Below, piece by piece: positions 11,574 through 22,097 of a stretch of 64,000 nt of DNA. A model generated the notes under the pieces. That model was not told the DNA's origin, made no database searches, and saw only the letters and a program-made list of their open reading frames with translations. Each line of letters opens with the position of its first letter. Within the stretch, counting starts at the first letter, position 1. Position numbers and translations under genes: made by a program. Source of the DNA: Cryphonectria parasitica EP155 (Eukaryota > Ascomycota > Sordariomycetes > Diaporthales > Cryphonectriaceae); assembly GCF_011745365.1 (NCBI RefSeq), contig NW_024468909.1, positions 1,426,001 to 1,490,000 of the forward strand, in the 5' to 3' direction.

Positions 11574-13978
11574 ATGAGTTCCGACTACACATACGGTGCG
11601 TAAACCCCCCCCCCCCCCCAATGGCTCGACCAGCGAGCGCTTTGGAGAGGAGGAGGGCACTCAGTTCTGTTGCTGACCAAGTTTCCATATTTTGAAGACG
11701 CCGAGGGCAACCTCTGGCCTTTCTTTGCATTCACAGTCACGACGATCGCGACGCTCCCTCTGACCTACGTCCTGACCAACAGCTGGTTCAGCGATCCGTC
11801 CAAACAGTTCACAAGGATCCAGTCCGACTACAGGCCCAAACATGCCGACCTCGTTGATGTACAACGCTCCAGGGACCGGAAGCAGAGCCGACGCCCGGTT
11901 CTGACTCTCTTTGTGATCCTGGGCTGGGCTATCATGGTGTACACGGCGTACCTGATTTACTACGTGGAGGTGCCGGTGGAGAAGCGGATCTGGAACCCGT
12001 ATGATATACTGGGCATCTCTGAGGTACGCGCCGCCTACTTTCTTATGGGGAATTTCTGACTGCTCCCACCTGATTTTCCCAACTGAATGCTGACCCGTGG
12101 CTGCTGCTGCTGCCGCTGCCGCCGTGTTTAGTCCGCTACCGAGAAAGTCATCAAGCGCACCTACAAGAAGCTGTCGCTCAAGTTCCACCCCGACAAGATC
12201 AGGCCCGACGCATCCAAGAACGAGACAATCGAGTCGCTAAACGACCGCTACGTGGACATCTCCAAGGCCTATCAGGCGTTGACGGACGAGGAGGTGCGCA
12301 ACAACTATCTCCTCTACGGTCACCCAGACGGACGTCAGGGTACGCAGATCGGCATCGCCTTGCCCAAGCTCATGATCTCGGACGGCAACGGCAAATATGT
12401 CGTGCTCGTTTACTTCCTGCTGTTCGGTGTTCTGCTGCCCTACCTGGTCGGTTCGTGGTGGTACGGTACCCAGGCTCGCTCCAAGGAGGGTGTCTTGGTG
12501 GAGAGCGCCAACAGCCTGTTCAAGGAGTACAAGCAGGACGCCGACGTCGGCGGCGTCATCACGGCGCTTAGCACTGGCAAGGAGTTCGCCGAGGTGCTCA
12601 AGGGCGACAAGGCCGATGCGGGACTGTCGAAGCTCGAGTCGCGTATACTAGCGCCCGGTGAGGTGCAGCCTTTCGCTGGCGGCCTCTCGGTCAAGGACAA
12701 GGAGAAGCTGGAGGACCTCGACAATGGCGTGCGGAGGAAGACGCTCGCCCTGCTATGGGCCTACCTCGGCCGCGTTGAGCTGGACGATGCGACGCTGGAG
12801 AAGCAGAAGTTTGAGGTTGCTCCCATCGCTGAGTCCCTGATCAAGTCTTTTAACGCCATCACAACCGCGTACCAGATCACTGCTCCTATCCTCGCCTCCT
12901 TCCACGCCGGCCAGCGGATCATCCAGGCCTTGTCTCCCCAGGCGTCTCCTCTGCTCCAGCTCCCGTACCTCACTCCGGCTATAGCCAAGGCTATCGATGG
13001 TGACTCCAAGGTGCCCACCACGGTGCAGAAGCTCATGGACCAGCCAGATGCGCAGCGGCGAAGGCTTGCTGTCGGGAAAGATCTCCTCACCGAGGAGCAG
13101 TACCAGGCAGCGGTCAGCGTGGCGAAGCAGCTTCCTTACTTCCGTGTCGCAAAGGCCTTCTTCAAGGTGCAGGGCGAGCGCTTCATTATCCCCTCGTCTC
13201 TGGTCCAGCTCGTCGTCAAAGGTCGTATCATCCCGCCTGGTTCTGAGAATGTGCCCGAGGTAAATGCGCTCGACCTCGTCGATGTGGATCCCGCTGAAGA
13301 CGACCTGGACGCCATCCTTGGACGCAAGACGCGGACCATCAAGGGAGACGACGGCAAGCCGGTCACAGTCGGAGATGATAAGCCCATCTTGCCTCCGCTC
13401 GCCTTCGCCCCTTACTTTGGCCGCGAGCACTCTCCTCGGTGGCACGTGTTCCTGTCCGACTCGAAGCAAGGCAAGATGGCTGTGCCGCCATTCACGTTTC
13501 ACACATTCGACCAGCCCATCTTTGAGGAAGACGGCAAGACGCCCACGTACAACATGGTCATGTTCAAGGCACAGTTCGCCGCGCCGCCCAGCCCCGGTCA
13601 CTACACCTTTGTCATGCACGTCGTGTGCGATAGCTATGTTGGCTTTGATACCAAGATGGAGGTCACCCTGGTAGTGGAGGACGCTGCTAAAGCGGCTAAG
13701 ATGCAGGAGGAGGATGAAATTAGCGAGCCTGACGAGGGTAAGTTCTGTTTGATTGTTATTCTTCAATACTAGCGTATGTCACATGATGAAGCTGGGGAAA
13801 CTAACTCGATACAGATTCGATAGCCGGCATTATGAACGCAGCCAAGGGCAACGCACCACCACCGCCCAAGAGAAAGCAGGCTCCTGCAAAGAAAGATGAC
13901 TCGGAAGAAGAGAGCGGCACGGAGGAGGAAGAGGATGATACAAGCGCTACTAATACCGACACAGAGCCGGAGGACTGA
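11574..13978 (+). CDS. sec63: ER protein-translocation subunit Sec63
   Basis: Exons are 11574-11595, 11698-12023, 12132-13737 and 13815-13978 (705 aa). The tiny first exon encodes MSSDYTY. Exon 2 carries two hydrophobic segments (FFAFTVTTIATLPLTYVLTN and TLFVILGWAIMVYTAYLIYY). The lumenal J-domain (NPYDILGIS... with FHPDK) spans the second intron. A third hydrophobic segment (YFLLFGVLLPYLVGSWWYGT) precedes the cytosolic Sec63/Brl domain. The C-terminus is acidic, as in fungal Sec63. In the ER membrane the J-domain recruits Kar2/BiP to the Sec61 channel for post-translational import. Intron 1 contains a C16 run before its acceptor. A neighbouring upstream gene is also a J-protein, but of a different class. 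Confidence 0.95.
11605..11620 (+). repeat. C16 homopolymer in sec63 intron 1
   Basis: Sixteen consecutive C begin nine bases inside the first intron of sec63. The tract lies between the donor (GTGCGT at 11596) and the likely branch site CTGAC near 11673. Confidence 0.9.
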
Positions 13979-14528
13979 AGCAGGGGATTTGGCGACAATG
14001 GAGTCTAGGGGGTTTTTGATCAGAGACCTTTATTACGTACATAGTGCGAGGAAGGGCTGGAAAGGGACACTGCGAAGCGCACTGCGGAAGTGCACATAAG
14101 TGTTAGAAACTCATTATAAAATAAAATAAGAACGAAGAAAAAAATCAACCCTTCGGCATATCTAGGCATATCTAGATCTGCATGTTGATTAGAATTGAAA
14201 CGGACACACAGAAACACGAGGCGCATCTTTTATGATACGTTGACGCCAATTTCGATACCGATGTCTCTTGGGTCCCGCTTGTCTTCTGGTCTATCTACTT
14301 CCTACACAAATGATGAGCCGTTCTCTACCTATGTCCACAAAACATTTACCTATGTATATCTATACATGCGCTTTTATGTTTTGTACAGTCTAATCAGTAC
14401 TGCGCCCTGCACTGTTGTCATTACCCAACCGTATAAGCGTCCTCGGATCCACCCCCCACCGTTGTAGGTAAGCGGCAGACGTTTGAGCAAGTCCAAACAT
14501 TATTGGTCAGCCGAAGCCACCAGACTTC
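13979..14528. other. Convergent 3' intergenic region
   Basis: About 550 bp between the 3' ends of sec63 and the GMC oxidoreductase gene. It is AT-richer than its flanks, with A-rich stretches near 14110-14150. No gene is seen. Confidence 0.4.
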
Positions 14529-16828
14529 CTACACCGTCTTCTTGCTCTTCCCACCAGGCCCCCACTCCTCCTTGATGAAATCCGCACACCTCTCCCCGAC
14601 CATGATGGTAGGCAACATTGTGTGCGAGCTGGGCATGCGCGGAAACACGCTCGTGTCAGCTACGCGCAGGTTGCGCACCCCGTGCACGCGCAGGTGCTGG
14701 TCGACAACGCCCGACTGCGCGTCTTGCGAGATGGCGCAGGTACAGGATGTATGAAGGCTTGTGGTGGCTACTGTACGGATGTAGTCGTCGATCTCGTCGT
14801 CTGTGACTGTCGCCCACGTGCGGCCGTCGGTCTTAGTTGTGGCCGCCGTCACTGAGCTGGGGGAATCATCATTGTCGAGAAGAGGCATCTTCTCGGCTGC
14901 AGACGCGCCGCTGGTGAGGCTCTCGGCGATGGGAACCCTGTGCATCTGCGGGGGGAGCGTCCACTCTGGGTCATTCCTCGTCAGCTCGAACTCGGCAAGA
15001 CGGTCTGGTCTGTTCCCCGGCGCAAAGGCCAGCGGCGTAGGATATGGGTATCCCGAGTTCTGAAACGCCTCGGCCAGGCGCATGGCGAAGCGGACAGCTT
15101 TACGGACGAGTGGGAAATCCCGCTCGTCACGCAGCATGGGGTGAGTGACTTTGGGCAGCGTCAGCGGGTCAGCGTCAGCGAGCTCGACGCGGCCCTTGGA
15201 GAAGGGCTGGACGAGGCAGGCGTAGAAGGTGAGGAAGGGCTCATAAATGGGCCGCTTGAAGCAATTGCAGGGCATGATCATGATCTCGATGTCCGGAACG
15301 TTGCGCACCGCGGTGACATCCATGTTGTCCTCGTTGGAGTCCGGATCACGCGCTGTCACCGTCATGGTCGCGTTGTCGAGGGCGCCACTGCGCACGAAGA
15401 TGGTGTTGACGTTGGAGCCGTGACGCAGGAGACCTACGCCAAGGAGGAGCCAGAGCAGCATGTGCCACAGGCCGTAGAGCGCCGTTGTCAACAGGTGGAC
15501 GGATTCCTTGAGGGGCACGTCGAGCTGCACGGGGATGGCGTAGTGGTCAGCCAGGGATGCGCCGACCTGGGGCAGGTCCCGGACCACGGGGATGCTGTGC
15601 TGCTCGAGCTGCTGTTTCGGGCCCAGACCGCTGAGCATCAGCACCTGTGGCGTGATAAGCCCACCACAGCAGACGATCACCTCGCGTCTTGCCTTCACAT
15701 AGACGTCTCCGCTCTTGGTTCCTCCACCTCTCCCTGGACCTGCTCTCTTCACAGGGCGCAGGTAGACGCCCCGGACGACACCTGCGTCGCCGTCCACATC
15801 TAGGCGCGAGGCCACCGTCCCTGTGCAGACGGTCAGGTGGCCACGTCGCTCAAGGGCGATCTTCTTATTGAGATAGGCATGGTAGGCGGTCCTCCTGCGC
15901 GCAGCACTGTCTATCGCCAGATCGGCGCGGTAGAAGCCCATGGCGGGTGCTGAGGGGTCATTGACGTCGTTTACCAGGGGCAGCCCCACAGCCTGTGCAG
16001 CTTTCTCGAGACTTTACGAATGTGAAAAGTAAGCAAGGGGATAACGAACGAAGATGGGGTATGTGCGCAAAACAAAACTTACTATTTTCCCCATTCGAAT
16101 TGCACATCAAACTGCCTGCACTCGATCGGGCCTGTGGACATTGTAATGACCTGTCATCAGTCTTCCAATCTTCTTCTTCCTTCCCTGAGTCTCTTCATGC
16201 CCCAAACACAGAGCTACTCACCTTCATGCCCTCTGGCCTTCGAGTTCGGGTGTGCAACAGCGTTCTCGATCTTTCGAAAATACGGCTCCACATGCTCCCA
16301 TGACCACTCGTCGAGCCCCTCGTCGGCCCAGGAGGTATAGTCAGCAGGCGGCCCGCGGGTCAGGATCATGGCGTTGAGGCGCGAGGCACCACCGAGCCCA
16401 CGAGCGGTCCAGAGCCTCGCCCTGTAGTCGTTGGCGTTGGGGATGGGCTCAGTGAAGTGGTCGTCCACGACCTGTCTGCTCTGGCCATCCAAGATCGCCT
16501 GGCTGGGGAGCGGAATGCGCGAGAGAAGGATGTCGCCCACTCGGCCCCTCTCGACAACCAACACCGAGACGCTGGGGTCTTCTGAGAGGCGGGATGCTAC
16601 CACACATCCTCCTGTGCCGCCTGTGTTGATGTTGAAGAAGGTTTGTTTGTTAGCGAGAGGAGAGGTAGATTTCGAGAGACACGCCCAAGTGTATGGTTTT
16701 TCCTGTTGGGGTTATGGAAAATTAAAAATAGAATAAAAAAACTCACCTCCGACGACGATGTAGTCGTACGTGTTCCCATCCAGCTTTGCAGCATCCACCT
16801 CGGGATAAGAGGACAGGAAGGAGAACAT
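14529..16828 (-). CDS. GMC-family FAD oxidoreductase
   Basis: Minus-strand exons are 16828-16747, 16620-16222, 16131-16083 (49 nt) and 16011-14529, giving 670 aa. The N-terminus carries the FAD-binding Rossmann motif (YDYIVVGGGTGGCVVASRLS), followed by the GMC loop TARGLGGASRLNAMILTRG. The mini-exon supplies GPIECRQFDVQFEWGKY. The C-terminal GMC domain includes HTSCTCAIS and SSHTMLPTIMVGERCADFI, where the active-site His residues lie. The family oxidises alcohols or sugars with FAD and O2 or other acceptors; the substrate cannot be told. I see no clear secretion signal, so it may be intracellular. A hydrophobic stretch (LYGLWHMLLWLLLGVGLL) lies mid-protein. ATG 16828 (MFSFLSS...) is chosen because it begins the frame leading straight into the FAD motif. 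Confidence 0.9.
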
Positions 16829-17498
16829 GGCCGAGGTTCTTTCCTTTTCCACGCTGCAAACAGGTACTCAACGCAGCGGCCACTCGATAGAAACACGAGT
16901 TGGAGAAGGGAAGAGGAAAGGAAAGAGTAAATGAGGGACCCACTGTCTTTTTTGCGGGAGTCGTGATGGCCCTATCTACTTATGTATGGGTCGCCGAGGT
17001 CGTTTATGTACTTAAGGTTTAGCGTGAGCTCCTCTTTCCAACGTACAATTAAAGTACAACGACACAGAACCGGCCGCGATGTTTGATGGTAAGAAAGAGA
17101 TTAATTACAATCCGTTGGATTTAGCACTTATTGTAAACCTTGTCACCACGCCGCACACTACAGGCAGTCTGACCCACCTTTGTCTGGCTTCAAGCTTATA
17201 TCTTTATAATGTGACTTTCTCTCTCTCTCTCTTTTCTCTCATAAGACAACAGATATGTCAACCAAGTTGTCATTTTCAATTACCGATACTTTTAAGGATA
17301 TTTTTTATTACGAAAAATGATAATGAGACAATGTCTTCATAAATTTGTTTTCACAAAGCAATGTTGGGCAGGAGAAATATGTCAAAGTGAAGTTCGATAT
17401 TAAAATTAATTAATCCAAACATTTATACATTGGCCTTTTGTTATAGATGTTAAGGTCTGAATATATGCAGCAGATCCATCAATTACCTATAATGACTA
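16829..17498. promoter_or_regulatory. GMC gene promoter / SLATT gene 3' flank, AT-rich
   Basis: About 670 bp between two genes that both read on the minus strand. The part 17060-17500 is clearly AT-richer than the coding flanks. No gene is recognised. Confidence 0.4.
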
Positions 17499-18305
17499 CT
17501 AATCAAACCGATGCCTACCACTCGCTATACTACTTGCCTCATCATCCCCCGAGTCCACACTATCCAAATCCCGATCCAAATGCGCCCCGATTTCATAAGA
17601 CCGTCCAAAACAAGCGTTGTACCGCCTGAAGGCTGTCTCGATCAACAGCCCAACCTCCTTCCTATCCCGCCCAATCACCCCCAGAGCCAGCAAGGACTCC
17701 GTCTCCTCGATCCACGCCTTGAGCTGGCGGAAGTCGGCCTCACTCTTGCCCAGATTTTCCGGCAACGCCTTGCCCTTGATGAGCGTCAACACACCAGCAA
17801 TGGCCGTGTTCACCGCTCCCAGCACGGTGACCGTCTTGTAGAAGTCGTCCTCCCGCAGCCCAAGGCACGTCAGCGTGGCGCCCACCACGATCTGCATACC
17901 GTGGCAGCCCCAGACCAGCCCGCTGACGGTATGGTGCAGGAGCTGTCTCCGCCGCTGCTCCCGGACGACGGTGCGGTAGATGCCCGTGGCTGTCCTTGCC
18001 CGGCCCTGCTCGAGGGTGCTGTGGTCCTCCGCCGAGGAGGCCTCGCTGTTGATGCCCACCGCCCGACGAAACATGAGGAGGTGCTCGTCGTTGTTGCCGC
18101 GTGCTGGGCCGCCCAGCGGATCAGACCAGAGTGCCCCGTAGCTCAGACCGGAGTTGGTCCTCTCGGGTCCAGCAGCATGGTCCTCTTTGGAGTCTGTGCT
18201 GCTCATACTTGGTCGGTTGATGTCATGACTATTGCTGGACCCGTTGTGTTGTAAGAGGGGCGTCGAGTCAGACGACAGATGTAATATATTCGTCCACATA
18301 GACAT
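17499..18305 (-). CDS. SLATT-domain (fungal type) two-TM membrane protein
   Basis: Single exon, 268 aa. ATG 18305 (MSMWTNILHLSS...) is the first true ATG; the longer frame starts only with TTG. The first ~110 residues are Ser/Asn-rich and polar. The core then reads GCHGMQIVVGATLTCLGLRE ... TVTVLGAVNTAIAGVLTLIK: two hydrophobic helices with a short linker, followed by an amphipathic helix (FRQLKAWIEETESLLALGVI). This matches the fungal SMODS/SLOG-associating 2TM effector (SLATT) family. In bacteria SLATT proteins are predicted pore-forming effectors in nucleotide-signal defence systems. In fungi the role is unknown. The tail is acidic. Neighbours (GMC oxidoreductase, tRNA) give no functional hint. 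Membrane location is inferred. Confidence 0.8.
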   Translation of the reverse strand: MSMWTNILHLSSDSTPLLQHNGSSNSHDINRPSMSSTDSKEDHAAGPERTNSGLSYGALWSDPLGGPARGNNDEHLLMFRRAVGINSEASSAEDHSTLEQGRARTATGIYRTVVREQRRRQLLHHTVSGLVWGCHGMQIVVGATLTCLGLREDDFYKTVTVLGAVNTAIAGVLTLIKGKALPENLGKSEADFRQLKAWIEETESLLALGVIGRDRKEVGLLIETAFRRYNACFGRSYEIGAHLDRDLDSVDSGDDEASSIASGRHRFD

Positions 18306-19261
18306 GTTGTATCGTGTGAGAGGATTTGAAGAGGGAAAGAGAAAGAAAGGAAATTCGAATAGTCTACTACAAGACTTGACCGACTCCAATGGTGGTGATG
18401 AATTGAAATTCAGTGCTGCGTTCGATTGAAGAGGTAATTAATTATTTGGCGCTGACGCTGGGGTTTTCTTTGGAAACTTGAAAACAACTTTGGAGATTTG
18501 GTACTGCTGAGAAAAGCCTGCCAAAAAAAAAAAAAAAGAGAGAAACTTAGCGAGAACATATCTTTATACTTTGTTTAATTATCTCGTGGCATCTTTCAAA
18601 CAGGTGCCATATACCGTGTGAGCCCATTTCTGGCGATGAAGGCCTCGAACCTCGTGAGGCGTATGGCGCATCGTGACCATCAGGTACGGTGGTCAGCCGC
18701 CGCGGCCCGTCTGACTCGATGCCAAACCACCTGGTTGGCCGGCCAGGCACCAAACGTCTAAAGTGATTTGATCGCATGCCGCGCAGCCTATTGAGGTATG
18801 GCAGCGGATGACTCGCCCACTTCCCTTCCAGTTCGAGAACCACAGGTCGTGTCTCGGATGCCTACCCTTTCGTCGTGGGGGGGGGGGAGGGAACTGCCAT
18901 GGCACAGGCGCCAGGGGTCACACTTTGGCGCTCGGGCTTCCGACATTATTGTCGGCTGACATGTGTCCAGACTTGTCTGTAATTTCTCTTCTCACTGTTT
19001 ACAGTTCATTCAACTTACTGAAGTCACGGGTGGAAAAGAAGAGAGGGCTACAAAAAGGGGGGGGGGGGGAGAGAATTCATGTCTGTTCATTTTCCGAAAC
19101 GGCATGCATGAAATAGTCAAGGGCTAGAGCTAAAACATACACACATTTCCAAGAGGGGAATGAAGAAAACAAAATAAGACGAAAAGAGAAATTCCTTGTT
19201 GGAGAAGTAGAAAAGGCTGCTGTAACTGAATAGATCCAAATAGCAAAAGAAGAAACCAACG
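18306..19261. other. Intergenic region between SLATT gene and tRNA-Arg
   Basis: About 0.95 kb. It has an A15-like run near 18522-18536 and a G-run near 19059-19069. No gene seen; the side next to 18305 presumably holds the SLATT gene promoter. Confidence 0.35.
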
Positions 19262-19347
19262 CGATCCCGACAAGATTCGAACTCGCAATCTTCAGAGGTG
19301 GCCTGCTACAACCGAAATCTGACGCCTTACCATTAGGCCACAGGACC
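19262..19347 (-). tRNA. tRNA-Arg (anticodon UCG) with 14-nt intron
   Basis: Read on the minus strand, the acceptor GGTCCTG pairs with CGGGATC (two G-U pairs), discriminator G. The D-stem is GCCT/AGGC. The anticodon stem is TCAGA/TCTGA with a loop TTTCGG-[intron]-C, so the anticodon is TCG (reads CGA). A 14-nt intron follows position 37, the standard eukaryotic place. The T-arm is GCGAG-TTCGAAT-CTTGT, which also gives a good B-box. A TTTT terminator lies about 14 nt downstream (19248-19245). The fold was paired by hand. Confidence 0.92.
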
Positions 19348-19640
19348 AATGACAAGAGTTCTTATCACTTTATCCATATCCCAAAGGTAGAGGCCAACTA
19401 CAGACTGGAAGATGACATCTCGTGAACTCTCACCATCCCCTCCTGACATCATAACGATATCGTCTTTCAACATTTCATCTATAAGACATCTATAAGAATT
19501 CCAAAACGAAACAAACATTAGGCGCATCAATAGACCGTTTAATTCGTGAGTTCATTCATTGACTAAATTACTATAAATAATAGCAGCAAGCCACTTGCGT
19601 TAGTCGGGAGCCCTAGTAGTCAAAAGAGAAGACAAGACAA

Positions 19641-20566
19641 TTAGTAGTTGTTATCCGACGAGCCCAAGCCGGAAGCCTCCTCCCGCTTCTCGCGGCCCTT
19701 GTGCTCCAGGCCCTGGTTGTTCAGCTTGTCGCCAACCTTCTCCATCAGCTTGCCCAGCGTGCTGTCCTTGCCACCACTGCCGCCGCCCGTAGCGCCACCG
19801 GCGCCGCCACTGCCGTAATTGTCGCTGCCGGTGTTGCCGGAGCCGTAGCCACCACTCTGGTTGCCACTGCTGCCGTACGAGTCAGAACCGAGACCTCCCT
19901 GGTTAGAGGTGCCATAGCTGTCAGAGCCGCCCAGACCGCCACCGGTGCGGCCTCCGGAGCTGCCAAAGTCGTCACCACCTACGCCCCCCTGGGTGCGACC
20001 CCCGGAGCTGCCAAAGTCGTCGCCACCTAAGCCACCCTGGGAGCGGCCCGAGCTGCCAAAGGTGTCACCACCAGTGTTGCCGGAGCCGAACTCATCTCCG
20101 CGCCCGCCGGAGCTGCCAAACTTCTCGCGCCCGGTCGAGCCGATGTTGCTGCCGACCTCGCCGCCAGAGGCAAAGTTGCCGCCCCCTGCACCGCCAGAGC
20201 TGAAGTCGCCCGCACCCTGGCCGCCGGAGCCGTAGTTGTCACGGCCTGAGGACAGCGAGTCGCTGCCGAGGTTGTTGCCCGTGGATCCCTGCTCGTAGCT
20301 ATCGTTGCCTGATCCAAAGTTGTCACCGCGGCGGCCCGAGCCCTGAAAGAAGAAGAAGGAAGGTCAGCATGATTGGGTTGCACTGGCCGCGGACGACAAG
20401 GTCAGGTAGTAGTAGAGAGAAAGGTGATGAAGGATATCATCCTTACAAGGCTCGAGTCGTTGCCGCCGTAGTTAGACTGTCATGAAGTCAGTATGGCTAT
20501 GGGGGATGAAGAGAACAACAATTGATAGGGGTGGATGCTTACATCGTCGTTGCCACCGAAAGACAT
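19641..20566 (-). CDS. Glycine-rich Ddr48-like stress protein
   Basis: Exons on the minus strand are 20566-20543 (24 nt), 20476-20447 (30 nt) and 20342-19641, giving 251 aa. The protein starts MSFGGNDDSNYGGNDSSLGS. It is then almost entirely Gly/Ser/Asn/Asp repeats with units such as SDSYGSSG and GGDDFGSSGGRTQGG. The end is a conserved-looking tail (LGKLMEKVGDKLNNQGLEHK then GREKREE). The repeat style resembles yeast Ddr48, a heat-shock and DNA-damage inducible protein. Function beyond stress association is unknown. The protein has one internal Met and its reading frame is easy to miss, since both small first exons are needed to find the start. Possible stress elements lie upstream (see regulatory entry). 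Confidence 0.72.
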
Positions 20567-20695
20567 GGTAACAGATTTGTGGTAGGGGGTGTTTTTTTTT
20601 TTTGGGGGGGGGATGTTGATATGAATGTGGTGGAGAGTAGAAGTAGTTGAGGCACACAAACCAGACTCACTCTTCGGCATCAAGGCAAGCGTCGA

Positions 20696-20698
<3 letters not shown>

Positions 20699-20734
<36 letters not shown>
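20699..20734 (+). repeat. (TA)18 microsatellite
   Basis: Eighteen TA units lie about 130 bp upstream of the start codon of the glycine-rich gene. A short T-run and G-run sit between them at about 20590-20610. Confidence 0.95.
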
Positions 20735-20736
<2 letters not shown>

Positions 20737-20773
20737 ACACTACACATTGCATCGTGCCCTTTCTCCCTTCGAC

Positions 20774-20810
20774 CCCCTCTCCATGAGAGCTACGTCACCG
20801 GAGGCCCCCT
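20774..20810. promoter_or_regulatory. STRE and CRE-like elements upstream of the Ddr48-like gene
   Basis: Two CCCCT stress-response elements (20774-20778 and 20806-20810) flank a TACGTCA (20791-20797), the complement of TGACGTA, a CRE/Atf-type site. They lie 210-245 bp before the ATG at 20566. Such motifs occur by chance, so binding is inference. Confidence 0.4.
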
Positions 20811-22097
20811 CCTTTCTACTAGAGTAGTAACATCTCGTCAACATATGTGGGATGCAGACGTGCACTAAGCTAGGAGAGGTTTGAAGCCTGTTTCTTCAGC
20901 CTAAGGGATGCCGGCAGCGAACTATAGCCTTGCTTCTTGTGGTGCACGGGCAAGGAGGCTGGTGTGTGATTTGATGGTCCGATCCAAGGCCGTCTGGTAC
21001 GTAGTACCTGTTCAAGTGTCCTCGTCCCCGTAAATCCAGGCTGTGCTTTGCGTGCGTCGGTACATTTCGTCATGTCATGTGTTGTGTGTTGCGTTGCAGG
21101 GTGTATGTATCTGGAATGTATAGGAACAAAGGAACCAAAAACAGGTATATAGGATCAGAGAGGAACAAGGCTCCTCCTCCACCCCAGTACGTCGGGCCAC
21201 AAAAAGGCAACACCACTAGCCGCAACATCACACAAAGACTATCGCCATCCAGATCGTAGCCAACTTTTCCCCAAACGGAACAGGCGTCGTCTCATAGTGG
21301 AAGTCAGCGGCGCACGGCACCACATAAGAGTCCGGAAGGAAGGACATGGCGTCATTGGACATGTCAAAGATCGAGATGGAATGGTCGGTTGGCAGAGCTC
21401 TCCAAGAATTGGCTTCCTCCCGAGGTAGTGGTTGACTGCATAGCATAGCTGCCGCCAGTGTAGAGCATTGATTGATGTTCTGGGCCAGCCTTGGCCAGCT
21501 TTTGCACATGTTCCATGACGGCTTAGGGTGAGCACGTGCTAGGCTACCCCTGCTCACGCCTCTCTCTTTCCTGCTAAGCTCTCCCTTGCCAAGTTTTCCA
21601 GGTGCTGCCGAATGTAGTTTGTTCATAGTAGTGTTGCAGTGCTGCTTTTAGTGCTGTCAGCAGCCTCCAATAGTGGTTTGGGGGCGCTAGCTCGGCCGTT
21701 GGCGCTGGTGGTGCCTTTTGGCATTACGGCCACTTTTCAAGACGTTGCCCATTGTACCCCGCGTGCCCGCGTCTCGCCACGATTTCGTCAATGGCGCCTT
21801 CGAGATTAAAGGAACGACGATGAGCTTCTTAGGGGGGTTTTGCTGAAACCTGGCTCTGGTATTAGGCCACACACGTCATTCGAGCTTGGGGCACGAATCA
21901 AAGCATGGCCTGCGGCGGAATGTGTCTCATTGGCGTGGTTCGCACCAAAAAAGCAAAGGTTGTCGGTACCGGGCAAATCAGAGCGACACGAATGGCTTGG
22001 CCGTCGTACAGCAGCCAAGATTTGATATTCCCGCTTCTCGTTATTCCGTGAGAAGGAGGTAGATTACTAGCCCCCGTTGGAGATGCTCTTGCGCGTC
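20811..22097. other. Intergenic region upstream of the Ddr48-like gene, 3' of pex8
   Basis: About 1.3 kb. An open frame of 132 codons at 21228-21626 (minus) has no recognisable domain. I see nothing else that supports a gene. Confidence 0.35.

Noticed and set aside
12753..13766. 337-codon open frame on the minus strand
   Set aside because: Antisense shadow of sec63 exon 3, with no recognisable domain.
14940..15803. 287-codon open frame on the plus strand
   Set aside because: Antisense shadow of the GMC oxidoreductase C-terminal exon.
14529..18305. GMC oxidoreductase plus SLATT gene as part of a secondary-metabolite cluster
   Set aside because: No backbone synthase, cytochrome P450, transporter or pathway regulator is nearby; flanking genes are housekeeping.
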